From Geodermatophilus nigrescens (GTDB taxonomy: Bacteria; Actinomycetota; Actinomycetes; Mycobacteriales; Geodermatophilaceae), in the NCBI RefSeq assembly GCF_900129495.1, contig NZ_FQVX01000002.1, positions 372,001-436,000 on the forward strand: a stretch of 64,000 nt of DNA, written 5' to 3'. Shown one piece after another: positions 8,041 to 13,975 of the stretch; position 1 is the first letter of the stretch; every line of letters begins with the position of its first letter. The notes under the pieces were generated by a model that made no database searches, was not told the DNA's origin, and was given only the letters and a program-made list of their open reading frames with translations. The position numbers were made by a program, and so were the translations under genes.

Positions 8041-8520
8041 ATGACAGCCGCCGGGTCCCCCGCGCTCCCCGAGGACGTGCTGGCCCTCGACCGCCAGGTC
8101 TGCTTCGCCCTGTCGGTGGCCGCGCGCAACGTCGTCGCCGTCTACCGCCCCGTGCTGGAGCCGATGGGGCTCACCCACCCCCAGTACCTCGTGATGCTGG
8201 CGCTGTGGCAGCACGGGTCCCTGTCGGCGACCCGGCTGTCCGGGCTGCTCCAGCTCGACCCGGGCACGCTCTCGCCGCTGCTCAAGCGGCTCGAGGCCGC
8301 CGGCCTGCTGCGCCGCGAGCGGGACCCGGGCGACCAGCGCACCCTCGCCCTCACCCTGACCGACCGCGGCCGGGAGCTGCGCGAGCAGGCGGAGCGGATC
8401 CCCGGGGGGATCGTCGAGCGCCTCGGGATGCCGCTGGAGGAGCTCACCGAACTGCACGGCGCGCTCACCCGCGTCATCGCCGCGTCGCAGCAGGCCCTCG
8501 GGACGGCGGCCGCGTCATGA
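8041..8520 (+). CDS. MarR-family regulator, OhrR-like redox sensor
   Basis: A 159-residue winged-helix repressor. The sequence VCFALSVAARNVVAVYRPVLE followed by GLTHPQYLVMLALWQHG and LDPGTLSPLLKRLEAAGLLRR is characteristic of the OhrR group. Cys21 occupies the position of the peroxide-sensing cysteine. No other cysteine is present, so it would belong to the one-cysteine class that senses organic hydroperoxides through a mixed disulfide. The usual partner gene ohr is not adjacent; the next gene, overlapping by four bases, encodes a DUF5313 membrane protein. Two strong palindromes just upstream indicate autoregulation. GGAGG sits three to seven bases before the ATG. Confidence 0.83.
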   Translation: MTAAGSPALPEDVLALDRQVCFALSVAARNVVAVYRPVLEPMGLTHPQYLVMLALWQHGSLSATRLSGLLQLDPGTLSPLLKRLEAAGLLRRERDPGDQRTLALTLTDRGRELREQAERIPGGIVERLGMPLEELTELHGALTRVIAASQQALGTAAAS

Positions 8521-8963
8521 CCGCGCCCCACACCTCCGGCGAGCCGGTCGTCCGGCCCGCCCCGCACCGCTGGCTCTGGTACGCCCTCGGCGGCGGGCTC
8601 CCCGCGCGCTCCCGCGGCTGGGTGCTGCACGACACCACCACCGGCACCTGGTGGGCGCGCCACGTCGTGCGCAGCCTCGTGCAGATGGCGGTGCCGATCG
8701 CCCTGGTGATGGTGGTGCTCCCGGCCCCGTGGGGGCTGCGCGTCGCCGTCGCCGGCGGCGGCGTCGCCCTCGGCCTCGTCTACTCCCTCGCCTACATGGT
8801 CGAGGCCACCGAGAACCGCGTGGTCAAGGCCGGCTACCCCGTCGGCACCGCGGGCGCCATCCGCGAGGCCCGGTGGGAGGAGCGCGAGGAGCGCGACCGC
8901 CGGCGGCGCCGCGAGGCCGCGGCGAAGCGGGCCGCCCGCTACCGCGACCGCGCCGGCCGCTGA
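8517..8963 (+). CDS. DUF5313 membrane protein
   Basis: A 148-residue protein beginning with RPAPHRWLWYALGGGLPARSRGWVLHDTT, the recognisable DUF5313 pattern, which is confined to actinobacteria. Two hydrophobic stretches follow, LVQMAVPIALVMVVLPAPWG and GLRVAVAGGGVALGLVYSLAY, likely membrane helices. The C-terminal 45 residues are highly charged and rich in Arg and Glu and should form a cytoplasmic helix. The ATG overlaps the stop of the OhrR-like gene by four bases, so the two are coupled and both fall under the tandem palindromes. The function is unknown; the context suggests a membrane role under oxidative stress. Confidence 0.8.
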   Translation: MTAPHTSGEPVVRPAPHRWLWYALGGGLPARSRGWVLHDTTTGTWWARHVVRSLVQMAVPIALVMVVLPAPWGLRVAVAGGGVALGLVYSLAYMVEATENRVVKAGYPVGTAGAIREARWEEREERDRRRRREAAAKRAARYRDRAGR

Positions 8964-8971
8964 GCCGCACA

Positions 8972-8988
8972 TGACGGTCCCGTGACGG
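8972..8988. promoter_or_regulatory. direct repeat box 1 (TGACGG-N5-TGACGG), csbD-like gene
   Basis: Two TGACGG half-sites start 11 bases apart, one helical turn, as in binding sites of OmpR/PhoB-type response regulators. The box ends 38 bases before the CsbD start. A GGTACCC element follows about 24 bases later, close to the start codon. The same box recurs at 9271, and weaker forms at 10090 and 12844. Confidence 0.7.
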
Positions 8989-9025
8989 CACGGGTGCCGC
9001 CGCCCGCTCCGGGTACCCCCGGTGC

Positions 9026-9196
9026 ATGAGTAACGACGACAAGATCAGCAACAAGGTGGACGAGCTGGCCGGCCGCGGCAAGGAGACCGTCGGCAACGCG
9101 ACGGGCGACCGCGACCTGCAGGCCGAGGGCCAGGGCCAGCAGGCGAAGGGGAACCTCAAGCAGGCCGGCGAGAAGATCAAGGACGCCTTCAAGTAG
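9026..9196 (+). CDS. CsbD-family stress protein
   Basis: A 56-residue, very hydrophilic protein: DKISNKVDELAGRGKETVGN then a repeat of the same motif type, AEGQGQQAKGNLKQAGEKIKDAFK. This is the CsbD fold of small stress-induced proteins, which are expressed under general stress sigma control in many bacteria and whose biochemical role is unclear. The ATG is the only plausible start. Only about ten bases separate it from a GGGTACCC element that could be a -10 region, so the message may be nearly leaderless. It is a single-gene unit, preceded by direct repeat box 1 and followed by a very strong hairpin. Confidence 0.88.
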   Translation: MSNDDKISNKVDELAGRGKETVGNATGDRDLQAEGQGQQAKGNLKQAGEKIKDAFK

Positions 9197-9212
9197 GCCC
9201 GACACGCCCCTG

Positions 9213-9255
9213 CGCGACGGGCGCCGGCTCCCCTCGGGGACCGGCGCCCGTCGCG
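9213..9255. terminator. strong hairpin after the CsbD gene
   Basis: Perfect 15-bp stem (9213-9227 with 9241-9255) and a 13-base loop, starting 16 bases after the stop codon. There is no T-run. It ends the CsbD message before direct repeat box 2. Confidence 0.85.
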
Positions 9256-9270
9256 TGTCCGGGGGCCACA

Positions 9271-9287
9271 TGACGGTCCCGTGACGG
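9271..9287. promoter_or_regulatory. direct repeat box 2, GlsB-like gene
   Basis: Identical to box 1 including four flanking bases on the left (21 bases identical in all). It ends 40 bases before the start of the GlsB-like gene, and again a GGTACCC element follows 24 bases downstream. The matching geometry argues that box and downstream element form one promoter module. Confidence 0.7.
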
Positions 9288-9327
9288 GCCGTTTCCCGCC
9301 CCGGGCCAGCAGGTACCCGCCCCGGCC

Positions 9328-9591
9328 ATGATCGGTTTCCTCGTCGCCGGCCTCGTCATCGGCGCCCTCGCCCGCCTCGTCACGCCCGGCCGCCAGCGGC
9401 TCGGCATCCTCGCCACCCTGCTGCTCGGCCTCGCCGGCTCCGTCATCGGCGGCACGATCGCCAACCTGCTGGGCACCGGCGACGTCTTCGAGCTCAACGT
9501 CCTCGGCTTCGTCGTCGCCGTGATCGCCGCGGTGCTGCTGATCGGCGTCGCCGAGGGCATCGCCGGCTCCCGCCACCGTTCGGTGCGCTGA
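9328..9591 (+). CDS. GlsB/YeaQ/YmgE-family membrane protein
   Basis: An 87-residue protein with three hydrophobic helices: residues 2-17 (GFLVAGLVIGALARLV), 27-46 (LATLLLGLAGSVIGGTIANL) and 58-79 (LGFVVAVIAAVLLIGVAEGI). The glycine pattern, including GSVIGG, matches the GlsB/YeaQ/YmgE family, also called transglycosylase-associated proteins. Family members are induced by general stress; no enzymatic activity is established. It is a single-gene unit with direct repeat box 2 in front and a terminator behind, paired in arrangement with the CsbD gene, so both probably belong to the same stress regulon. Confidence 0.88.
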   Translation: MIGFLVAGLVIGALARLVTPGRQRLGILATLLLGLAGSVIGGTIANLLGTGDVFELNVLGFVVAVIAAVLLIGVAEGIAGSRHRSVR

Positions 9592-9614
9592 CCCCCTCCC
9601 CTTCCCTCCCCTCC

Positions 9615-9642
9615 GCGGCCGGGCCCCTCGGGGCCCGGCCGC
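9615..9642. terminator. bidirectional hairpin
   Basis: GCGGCCGGGCCCC pairs perfectly with GGGGCCCGGCCGC over 13 bp with a minimal loop. It lies between the convergent GlsB-like and STAS genes and is preceded by a pyrimidine-rich run. Confidence 0.8.
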
Positions 9643-9655
9643 CGTCGTGTCCGGG

Positions 9656-10012
9656 TCAGGACGCCGGCGCGCCCCGCCCGCGCACGCCGCCCCGCCGGCC
9701 CCGCCCGCCCTGCACCTGCAGCACCCGCCACAGGCCGGTCCGGCGCAGCATGTCCGAGGTCCGCCCGTCGGCGCCCCGCAGCACGACCCCGCCGCCCCGG
9801 GCGCGGCAGATCCGGTGCGCCCACAGGAACGTGGCGAGGGCCGGGCTGGCGAGGGAGTCGACCCGGGCGAGGTCGACGACGATCCGCCGGGCGCCGCGCA
9901 GCAGCGCATCGTGCAGCAACCAGCGGGCGTCGGCCAGGCCGTCGGCGAGCACCTCCGGGTCGAGCACGACGACGACCTCGTCGTCCTCCCCCGCGGGCAC
10001 TCCGCTGGTCAT
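9656..10012 (-). CDS. STAS-domain protein (anti-sigma antagonist-like)
   Basis: A 118-residue protein with the alternating strand/helix order of a STAS domain: VVVVLDPEVLADGLADARWLL, RRIVVDLARVDSLASPALATFL, GGGVVLRGADGRTSDMLRRTGLWRVLQV. STAS antagonists release sigma factors by binding anti-sigma kinases, with control by phosphorylation of a serine in a DSSG motif. Here the aligned stretch reads ASPA, so proline stands at the usual phosphoserine position; this is an eye alignment. No kinase partner gene lies nearby. The C terminus (last 15 residues) is rich in Gly and Arg. It is convergent with the stress gene GlsB and divergent from the response regulator operon. Confidence 0.78.
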   Translation of the reverse strand: MTSGVPAGEDDEVVVVLDPEVLADGLADARWLLHDALLRGARRIVVDLARVDSLASPALATFLWAHRICRARGGGVVLRGADGRTSDMLRRTGLWRVLQVQGGRGRRGGVRGRGAPAS

Positions 10013-10089
10013 GGGCTCCCCCGTCCGGCGCGGTCGGCGTGCACCCGCCACCCTGCCCACGGCGCGTTGCGGTCCGCGGTGCGGGAGCT

Positions 10090-10106
10090 TTGCGGTCCCG
10101 TGACGA
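10090..10106. promoter_or_regulatory. direct repeat box 3, two-component operon
   Basis: TTGCGG-TCCCG-TGACGA keeps the 11-base period and the TCCCG spacer of boxes 1 and 2 but has a weaker first half-site. It ends 50 bases before the response regulator start and lies in the divergent gap shared with the STAS gene. It would allow autoregulation of the operon. Confidence 0.55.
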
Positions 10107-10156
10107 TCCGCGGGCACCGCCGGCCGGCGGGCGCCTGGGTGGCAGCATGGACGGGC

Positions 10157-10864
10157 GTGTCGCCGCGCCTGCTCCTCGTCGAGGACGACGACCCCATCCG
10201 CACCGCCCTCCGGTGGGCCCTGGAGGACGAGGGCTACACCGTGGACGAGGCCGTCGACGGCGACCGGGCCTGCGCGCTCGTCGACCGCGACCCGCCCGAC
10301 GTGATGGTCCTGGACCTGATGCTCGGCCGCACCGACGGCTACACCGTCGTCCGCCACGTCCGGCGGGCCCACGACCTGCCGATCATCGTGGTGAGCGCGC
10401 GGGCCGACACCCACGACATCGTCGCGGCGCTCGAGGCCGGCGCCGACGACTACGTGACCAAGCCGTTCGCGGTCAAGGAGATCACCGCGCGGCTGCGGGC
10501 GCTGCGCCGCCGCGCGGGCGGCACCCCCGCCGACGCCGCCCGGCCGCGCGAGGTGGTCCTGGACCGGCACCCGGACGAGCCGCTGGTCCTGCGGCCGGCC
10601 GCCGGCACGGTGTCGCGCGGCGAGCGCCCGCTCCCGCTGACCGTCACGGAGTTCCGGCTGCTGTGCGAGCTCGCCTCCGTGCCCGGGCGGGTGCTCAGCC
10701 GGGCCGAGCTGCTCGAGCGGGTGTGGCAGCACGGCTTCTTCGGCGACGAGCGGCTCGTCGACGTCCACATCCGCCGGCTGCGCACGAAGGTCGAGCTCGA
10801 CCCCGGCGCCCCGCGCGTCGTCGTGACCGTCCGGGGCCTGGGGTACCGGCTGGACCCCCGGTGA
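10157..10864 (+). CDS. OmpR-family response regulator
   Basis: A 235-residue protein with a receiver domain (residues 4-118) and a winged-helix DNA-binding domain. The acidic pair is in VEDDD, the phosphoacceptor is Asp53 in VLDLML, and the conserved threonine/serine and lysine occur in VVSARAD and DDYVTKPFAV. The C-terminal domain carries LTVTEFRLLCELASVPGRVLSRAELLERVW and VDVHIRRLRTKVE, typical of OmpR/PhoB members that bind direct repeats with an 11-base period. Four such repeats occur within 4 kb, including one before this gene. The GTG start fits the receiver fold. It overlaps the kinase gene by four bases. The order regulator, kinase, GerMN lipoprotein resembles MtrA-MtrB-LpqB. Confidence 0.93.
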   Translation: MSPRLLLVEDDDPIRTALRWALEDEGYTVDEAVDGDRACALVDRDPPDVMVLDLMLGRTDGYTVVRHVRRAHDLPIIVVSARADTHDIVAALEAGADDYVTKPFAVKEITARLRALRRRAGGTPADAARPREVVLDRHPDEPLVLRPAAGTVSRGERPLPLTVTEFRLLCELASVPGRVLSRAELLERVWQHGFFGDERLVDVHIRRLRTKVELDPGAPRVVVTVRGLGYRLDPR

Positions 10865-12231
10865 GGGCAGGGCCGCGGCCCACCGGCCTGCGGGCCCGCG
10901 TCGCCGCCGCCTTCGGCCTGGGCGCGCTGCTGGTGTCCGCGGTCCTCGCCGGGTCGACGTTCCTGCTCGCCCGCGGGTACCTCCTCGACCAGCGCGAGAG
11001 CGCCGCCACGGCCGCCGCGTTCGTCGACGCCGACTTCCTGCGCAGCCGGCTGGCCACCGCGGGCACCGGCGTCGACGACGTCCTCGCCGAGCTGTCCACC
11101 GAGGGCGGCGACGTCGTCGTGCGCCGCGGCGACTCCTGGTACTCGACGAGCCTGGAGGTGGGCGCGCGCGACGTGCCGGCCGGCCTGCGCGCGATCGTGG
11201 AGTCCGGCTCGGCGGGCCGGGAGCGGGTCGACTCGCCGGCCGGGCCGCGGCTGGTGGTGGGCGTCCCCGTCGCCGGGGCGGGCCTGGACGTCTACGAGGT
11301 CGCCCCGCTCGGCGAGCTGCGGTCGGTGCTCACCACGCTCAGCTGGGTGCTCGGCGCGGCCGCCCTCGCGGCGAGCGCCGCCGGCGCCGGGGTGGGCCTG
11401 TGGGCCAGCCGGCGCGTGGTGCAGCCGCTCGACCAGGTGGCCGGCGCGGCCACCCGCATCGCCGCCGGTGAGCTCACCACCCGCCTGCCGGCCACCGACG
11501 ACCCCGATCTCGTGGCCATCGTCGGCAGCTTCAACACCATGGTCGACGCGCTCGCGGCCCGCATCGACCGCGACGCCCGGTTCGTCGGCGACGTGAGCCA
11601 CGAGCTGCGCAGCCCGCTGACCAGCCTGACCACCGCCGTCGAGGTGATGGGCGCCCGGCGCGGCGAGCTCGACGACCGCTCGCGGCAGGCGCTGACGCTC
11701 GTCGAGCAGCAGCTGGCCCGCTTCCGGGCCACCCTCGACGACCTGCTGCAGCTCGCCCGGCTCGACAACGACCCCGGCGCCCGCGGCGACGAGCCGGTCG
11801 CGGTCGGCGGCCTGGTCCGCGAGGTGCTGGCCGCGAGCGGGCGCCCGGCGGGCCTGCTGGAGACCGACCCGGAGGAGGACACCGTGGTGCGCGGCGACAA
11901 GGCGTGGCTGGAGCGGGCGGTGCGCAACCTGCTGGACAACGCCGACCGGCACGCGGGCGGCGCCCGAGCCGTGCGGGTGGCGCGCCGCGGCGCCAGCGTC
12001 GTCCTCACCGTCGACGATGCGGGGCCCGGCATCCCGCCGGAGGACCGTGAGCGGGTGTTCGAGCGCTTCGCCCGCGGCCCGCGCGCGGCCCGCGGGTCGC
12101 TGCCCGGGGCGGGGCTGGGCCTGGCGATCGTGGCCGACGTCGCCGCCCGGCACGGTGGCGGCGCGTGGGCGTCCGCCAGCCCCGCCGGCGGCGCCCGCCT
12201 CAGCCTGTCGCTGCCCGCGGGGCCCGCGTGA
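10861..12231 (+). CDS. sensor histidine kinase
   Basis: A 456-residue membrane kinase. A first transmembrane helix (about residues 12-37) and a second (about 158-182) enclose a periplasmic sensor region of about 120 residues. A HAMP linker follows (ASRRVVQPLDQVAGAATRIAAGEL). The dimerisation domain holds the phosphoacceptor His247 in DVSHELRSPLTSL, and the ATPase domain shows the N box (NLLDNADRH), DDAGPGIP and GAGLGLAIV. Start and stop overlap the regulator before it and the lipoprotein after it by four bases, so the three are co-translated. The stimulus is unknown; by analogy with MtrB-LpqB it may be envelope state. Confidence 0.93.
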   Translation: MRAGPRPTGLRARVAAAFGLGALLVSAVLAGSTFLLARGYLLDQRESAATAAAFVDADFLRSRLATAGTGVDDVLAELSTEGGDVVVRRGDSWYSTSLEVGARDVPAGLRAIVESGSAGRERVDSPAGPRLVVGVPVAGAGLDVYEVAPLGELRSVLTTLSWVLGAAALAASAAGAGVGLWASRRVVQPLDQVAGAATRIAAGELTTRLPATDDPDLVAIVGSFNTMVDALAARIDRDARFVGDVSHELRSPLTSLTTAVEVMGARRGELDDRSRQALTLVEQQLARFRATLDDLLQLARLDNDPGARGDEPVAVGGLVREVLAASGRPAGLLETDPEEDTVVRGDKAWLERAVRNLLDNADRHAGGARAVRVARRGASVVLTVDDAGPGIPPEDRERVFERFARGPRAARGSLPGAGLGLAIVADVAARHGGGAWASASPAGGARLSLSLPAGPA

Positions 12232-12830
12232 GGCGCGCCGCCCGCGGGTCCGCGGGACTCGCCGTCGCCGTCGTCCTGCTCACCGGCTGCGGCCTGCCCG
12301 GCGGGGCGGCCGAGGCCATCCCCGACGCCGAGGTGCCCTACGGGCTGCTGTCGGCGTCGGGCACGCCGCCGGCGGCGGAGACCACACCCACCGGGGACGA
12401 CGGGGCGCGGATCCACCTCCTCGGGCCCGGCGACCTGCTGACGCCGCGCGAGCGGCCGGTCTCCGGCGCCGACCTGCCCGCCCGCCTCGACGACCTGCTC
12501 GGCCGGCTCGCGGCCGGGCCCGACGCCGGCGAGCGGGCCGCGGCCCTCACCACCGTGCTGCCGCCGGGCACCCGGCTCACGGTGACGGCGGTCGAGGACG
12601 GCACGGCCACCGTCGACCTGACCGGCCCCGGCGAGGTGCCCGACGGCGAGGAGAGCCGGCTGGCCGTCGCGCAGATCGTGCTGACGGCCACCACCCTGTC
12701 CGGTGTCGAGGCCGTCCGGCTCACCCGCGACGGTGAGCCTCTGGAGGCGCCGCTGCCCACCGGGGAGCTGACCGACCGGCCGCTCACCGCGGAGGACTAC
12801 GGCCCGCTGCTCGCCGCTCCCCCGCGGTGA
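12228..12830 (+). CDS. GerMN-domain lipoprotein, LpqB-like partner
   Basis: A 200-residue lipoprotein. The signal peptide ends in the lipobox LLTGC with Cys21 as lipidation site. A GerMN-type domain follows (about residues 55-170): IHLLGPGDLLTPRERPV, LDDLLGRLAAGPDAGERAAALTTVLPPGT, and a strand-rich end VEDGTATVDLTG with AVAQIVLTATTL. In mycobacteria the lipoprotein LpqB, which has GerMN and propeller domains, modulates the MtrB kinase. This protein has only the GerMN part. The GTGA overlap with the kinase gene strongly suggests that it works with that kinase at the outer face of the membrane. Confidence 0.85.
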   Translation: MRRAARGSAGLAVAVVLLTGCGLPGGAAEAIPDAEVPYGLLSASGTPPAAETTPTGDDGARIHLLGPGDLLTPRERPVSGADLPARLDDLLGRLAAGPDAGERAAALTTVLPPGTRLTVTAVEDGTATVDLTGPGEVPDGEESRLAVAQIVLTATTLSGVEAVRLTRDGEPLEAPLPTGELTDRPLTAEDYGPLLAAPPR

Positions 12831-12843
12831 GCCCGCCGGCGGA

Positions 12844-12860
12844 TGACGACCCCGTGACGT
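12844..12860. promoter_or_regulatory. direct repeat box 4, second STAS gene
   Basis: TGACGA-CCCCG-TGACGT, again two half-sites 11 bases apart with a YCCCG spacer. It ends 49 bases before the STAS start. The leader just before the start codon (GGGTGG then AGCATG) resembles the leader of the response regulator gene. Confidence 0.6.
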
Positions 12861-12909
12861 TCTCCGCTCGCGGGCCCGGCCGGCGGCGCGACGCTGTCAG
12901 GGTGGGAGC

Positions 12910-13185
12910 ATGAGCCGAGCAACCACGACCGAGGTCGTCAACGTCCGTCGGGGCGCCGTCCGCGTGACCGGCGACCTGACCGCGCAGGGTGCCGACCTGC
13001 TGCGCGGCACGGTGGAGACGCTGGTCCGCGGCGGTCACCGGCGGGTGCTCGTGGACCTGCGGGACGTGCGCTCGACCGACGCCGAGGGCCTGCTCGTCCT
13101 GCGCGACGTGGAGGAGTCCCTCGCCGCCGACGGCGCCGCGCTCGTCGTCCGGCCACCGGCGGAGGACCGTCCCTCCGTCGGGTGA
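12910..13185 (+). CDS. STAS-domain protein (anti-sigma antagonist-like)
   Basis: A 91-residue STAS domain: VRVTGDLTAQGADLLRGTVETLV, RRVLVDLRDVRSTDAEGLLVLRDVEE, then ALVVRPPAE. The region that holds the phosphorylated serine in SpoIIAA-type antagonists (DSSG) here reads DAEG, so a glutamate stands where the phosphoserine would be. If that alignment is right the protein cannot be switched by the usual kinase and may mimic the phosphorylated state. It is a single gene preceded by direct repeat box 4, placed right after the two-component operon. It is the second STAS gene in this 3-kb block. Confidence 0.82.
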   Translation: MSRATTTEVVNVRRGAVRVTGDLTAQGADLLRGTVETLVRGGHRRVLVDLRDVRSTDAEGLLVLRDVEESLAADGAALVVRPPAEDRPSVG

Positions 13186-13249
13186 CGGCGACCGGCCGCG
13201 CGGCCGGGGCGCGGCGGTCCTGTCGGTGTGCGGCCCCACCATCGCGACC

Positions 13250-13453
13250 ATGAGCCGCCGCGCCCCCCGCTGCCCCGCCTGCCCGGACTCCCCGCGGGGC
13301 GTCCCGCTCGTGATCGGTCTGCCCTCGCCGGAGGACTTCGCCGCGGCCGACCGCGGGGAGGTGGTCCTCGGCGGCTGCGTGCGCATGCCGGGCCCCGAGG
13401 CCGAGTGGGCCTGCCCCGCCTGCGGCCGCGAGCTGTTCCCCGCCCCGGCCTGA
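13250..13453 (+). CDS. small zinc-ribbon protein
   Basis: A 67-residue protein with two cysteine pairs, CPACPDSP near the start and CPACGRELF near the end, spaced like a zinc ribbon. Between them lies VPLVIGLPSPEDFAAADRGEVVLGGCVRM, which resembles small actinobacterial proteins annotated only as hypothetical. The zinc ribbon suggests binding to nucleic acid or protein. The ATG start gives a compact product with the first CxxC at residues 8-11. Possibly it is cotranscribed with the STAS gene 64 bases upstream. Confidence 0.65.
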   Translation: MSRRAPRCPACPDSPRGVPLVIGLPSPEDFAAADRGEVVLGGCVRMPGPEAEWACPACGRELFPAPA

Positions 13454-13472
13454 GCACATGGCGGCGCCGCCG

Positions 13473-13889
13473 TCAGGACGGCGGGGCGAGCAGCTTGCCC
13501 AGCAGGCCCGACAGCCGCAGCCGCTCCGCCTCGGTGAGCCGGCCGAGCCGCTCGTCGGCGAAGTCGAAGGCCCGCCGGACGGCGCGGCGCACCCGGCGGC
13601 CGGCCGGGGTGATCGTGACCCGCTTGACCCGCCGGTCGTCGGCGTCGGCCCGGCGCGCCACCAGCCCGCCGGCCTCCAGCCGCGCGACCAGCTGGGTGAC
13701 GTTCGAGGCGTCGCACAGCAGCAGCTCCGCGAGCTCACCCATCGACCGGCCGCCGTCGGTCAGCGCGTCGAGCAGGCAGGCCTGGGCGGCGCTGAGCCCC
13801 GCCGTACGGGCCGCCCGGTCCCAGGCGGCGTCGTGGGCGTAGACCAGGTCCCACAGTTGCCGGTCGAGCGGGACGGGGCTGTCGGGCAC
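13473..13889 (-). CDS. MarR-family regulator
   Basis: A 138-residue MarR protein: LSAAQACLLDALTDGGRSMGELAELLLCDASNVTQLVARLEAGGLVARRADADDRRVKRVTIT is the winged helix with its DDRR wing. MarR dimers bind palindromes and are released by phenolic ligands, oxidants or metals. The gene is divergent from an NmrA-like gene, and two ACTTGA-N5-TCAAGY palindromes lie in the 86-base gap. Both genes are therefore probably repressed by this protein, and the product of the divergent gene is likely involved in handling the inducer. The ATG start is followed by the expected amphipathic first helix. Confidence 0.88.
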   Translation of the reverse strand: MPDSPVPLDRQLWDLVYAHDAAWDRAARTAGLSAAQACLLDALTDGGRSMGELAELLLCDASNVTQLVARLEAGGLVARRADADDRRVKRVTITPAGRRVRRAVRRAFDFADERLGRLTEAERLRLSGLLGKLLAPPS

Positions 13890-13900
13890 CCCACGAGACT

Positions 13901-13917
13901 ACTTGAGGCGATCAAGT
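13901..13917. promoter_or_regulatory. MarR operator site 1
   Basis: Perfect inverted repeat ACTTGA-GGCGA-TCAAGT, 11 bases before the MarR start. It is paired with a second site 42 bases away, about four helical turns, which would place two dimers on the same face of the DNA. Confidence 0.85.
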
Positions 13918-13942
13918 GTCCGTGCTTCGATGGCGGCACGGG

Positions 13943-13959
13943 TACTTGATGCACTCAAG
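13943..13959. promoter_or_regulatory. MarR operator site 2
   Basis: ACTTGA-TGCAC-TCAAGC, the same palindrome with one outer mismatch, ending 16 bases before the start of the NmrA-like gene. Binding here would block expression of that gene. Confidence 0.83.
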
Positions 13960-13975
13960 CTAATGGGGAGACGAC

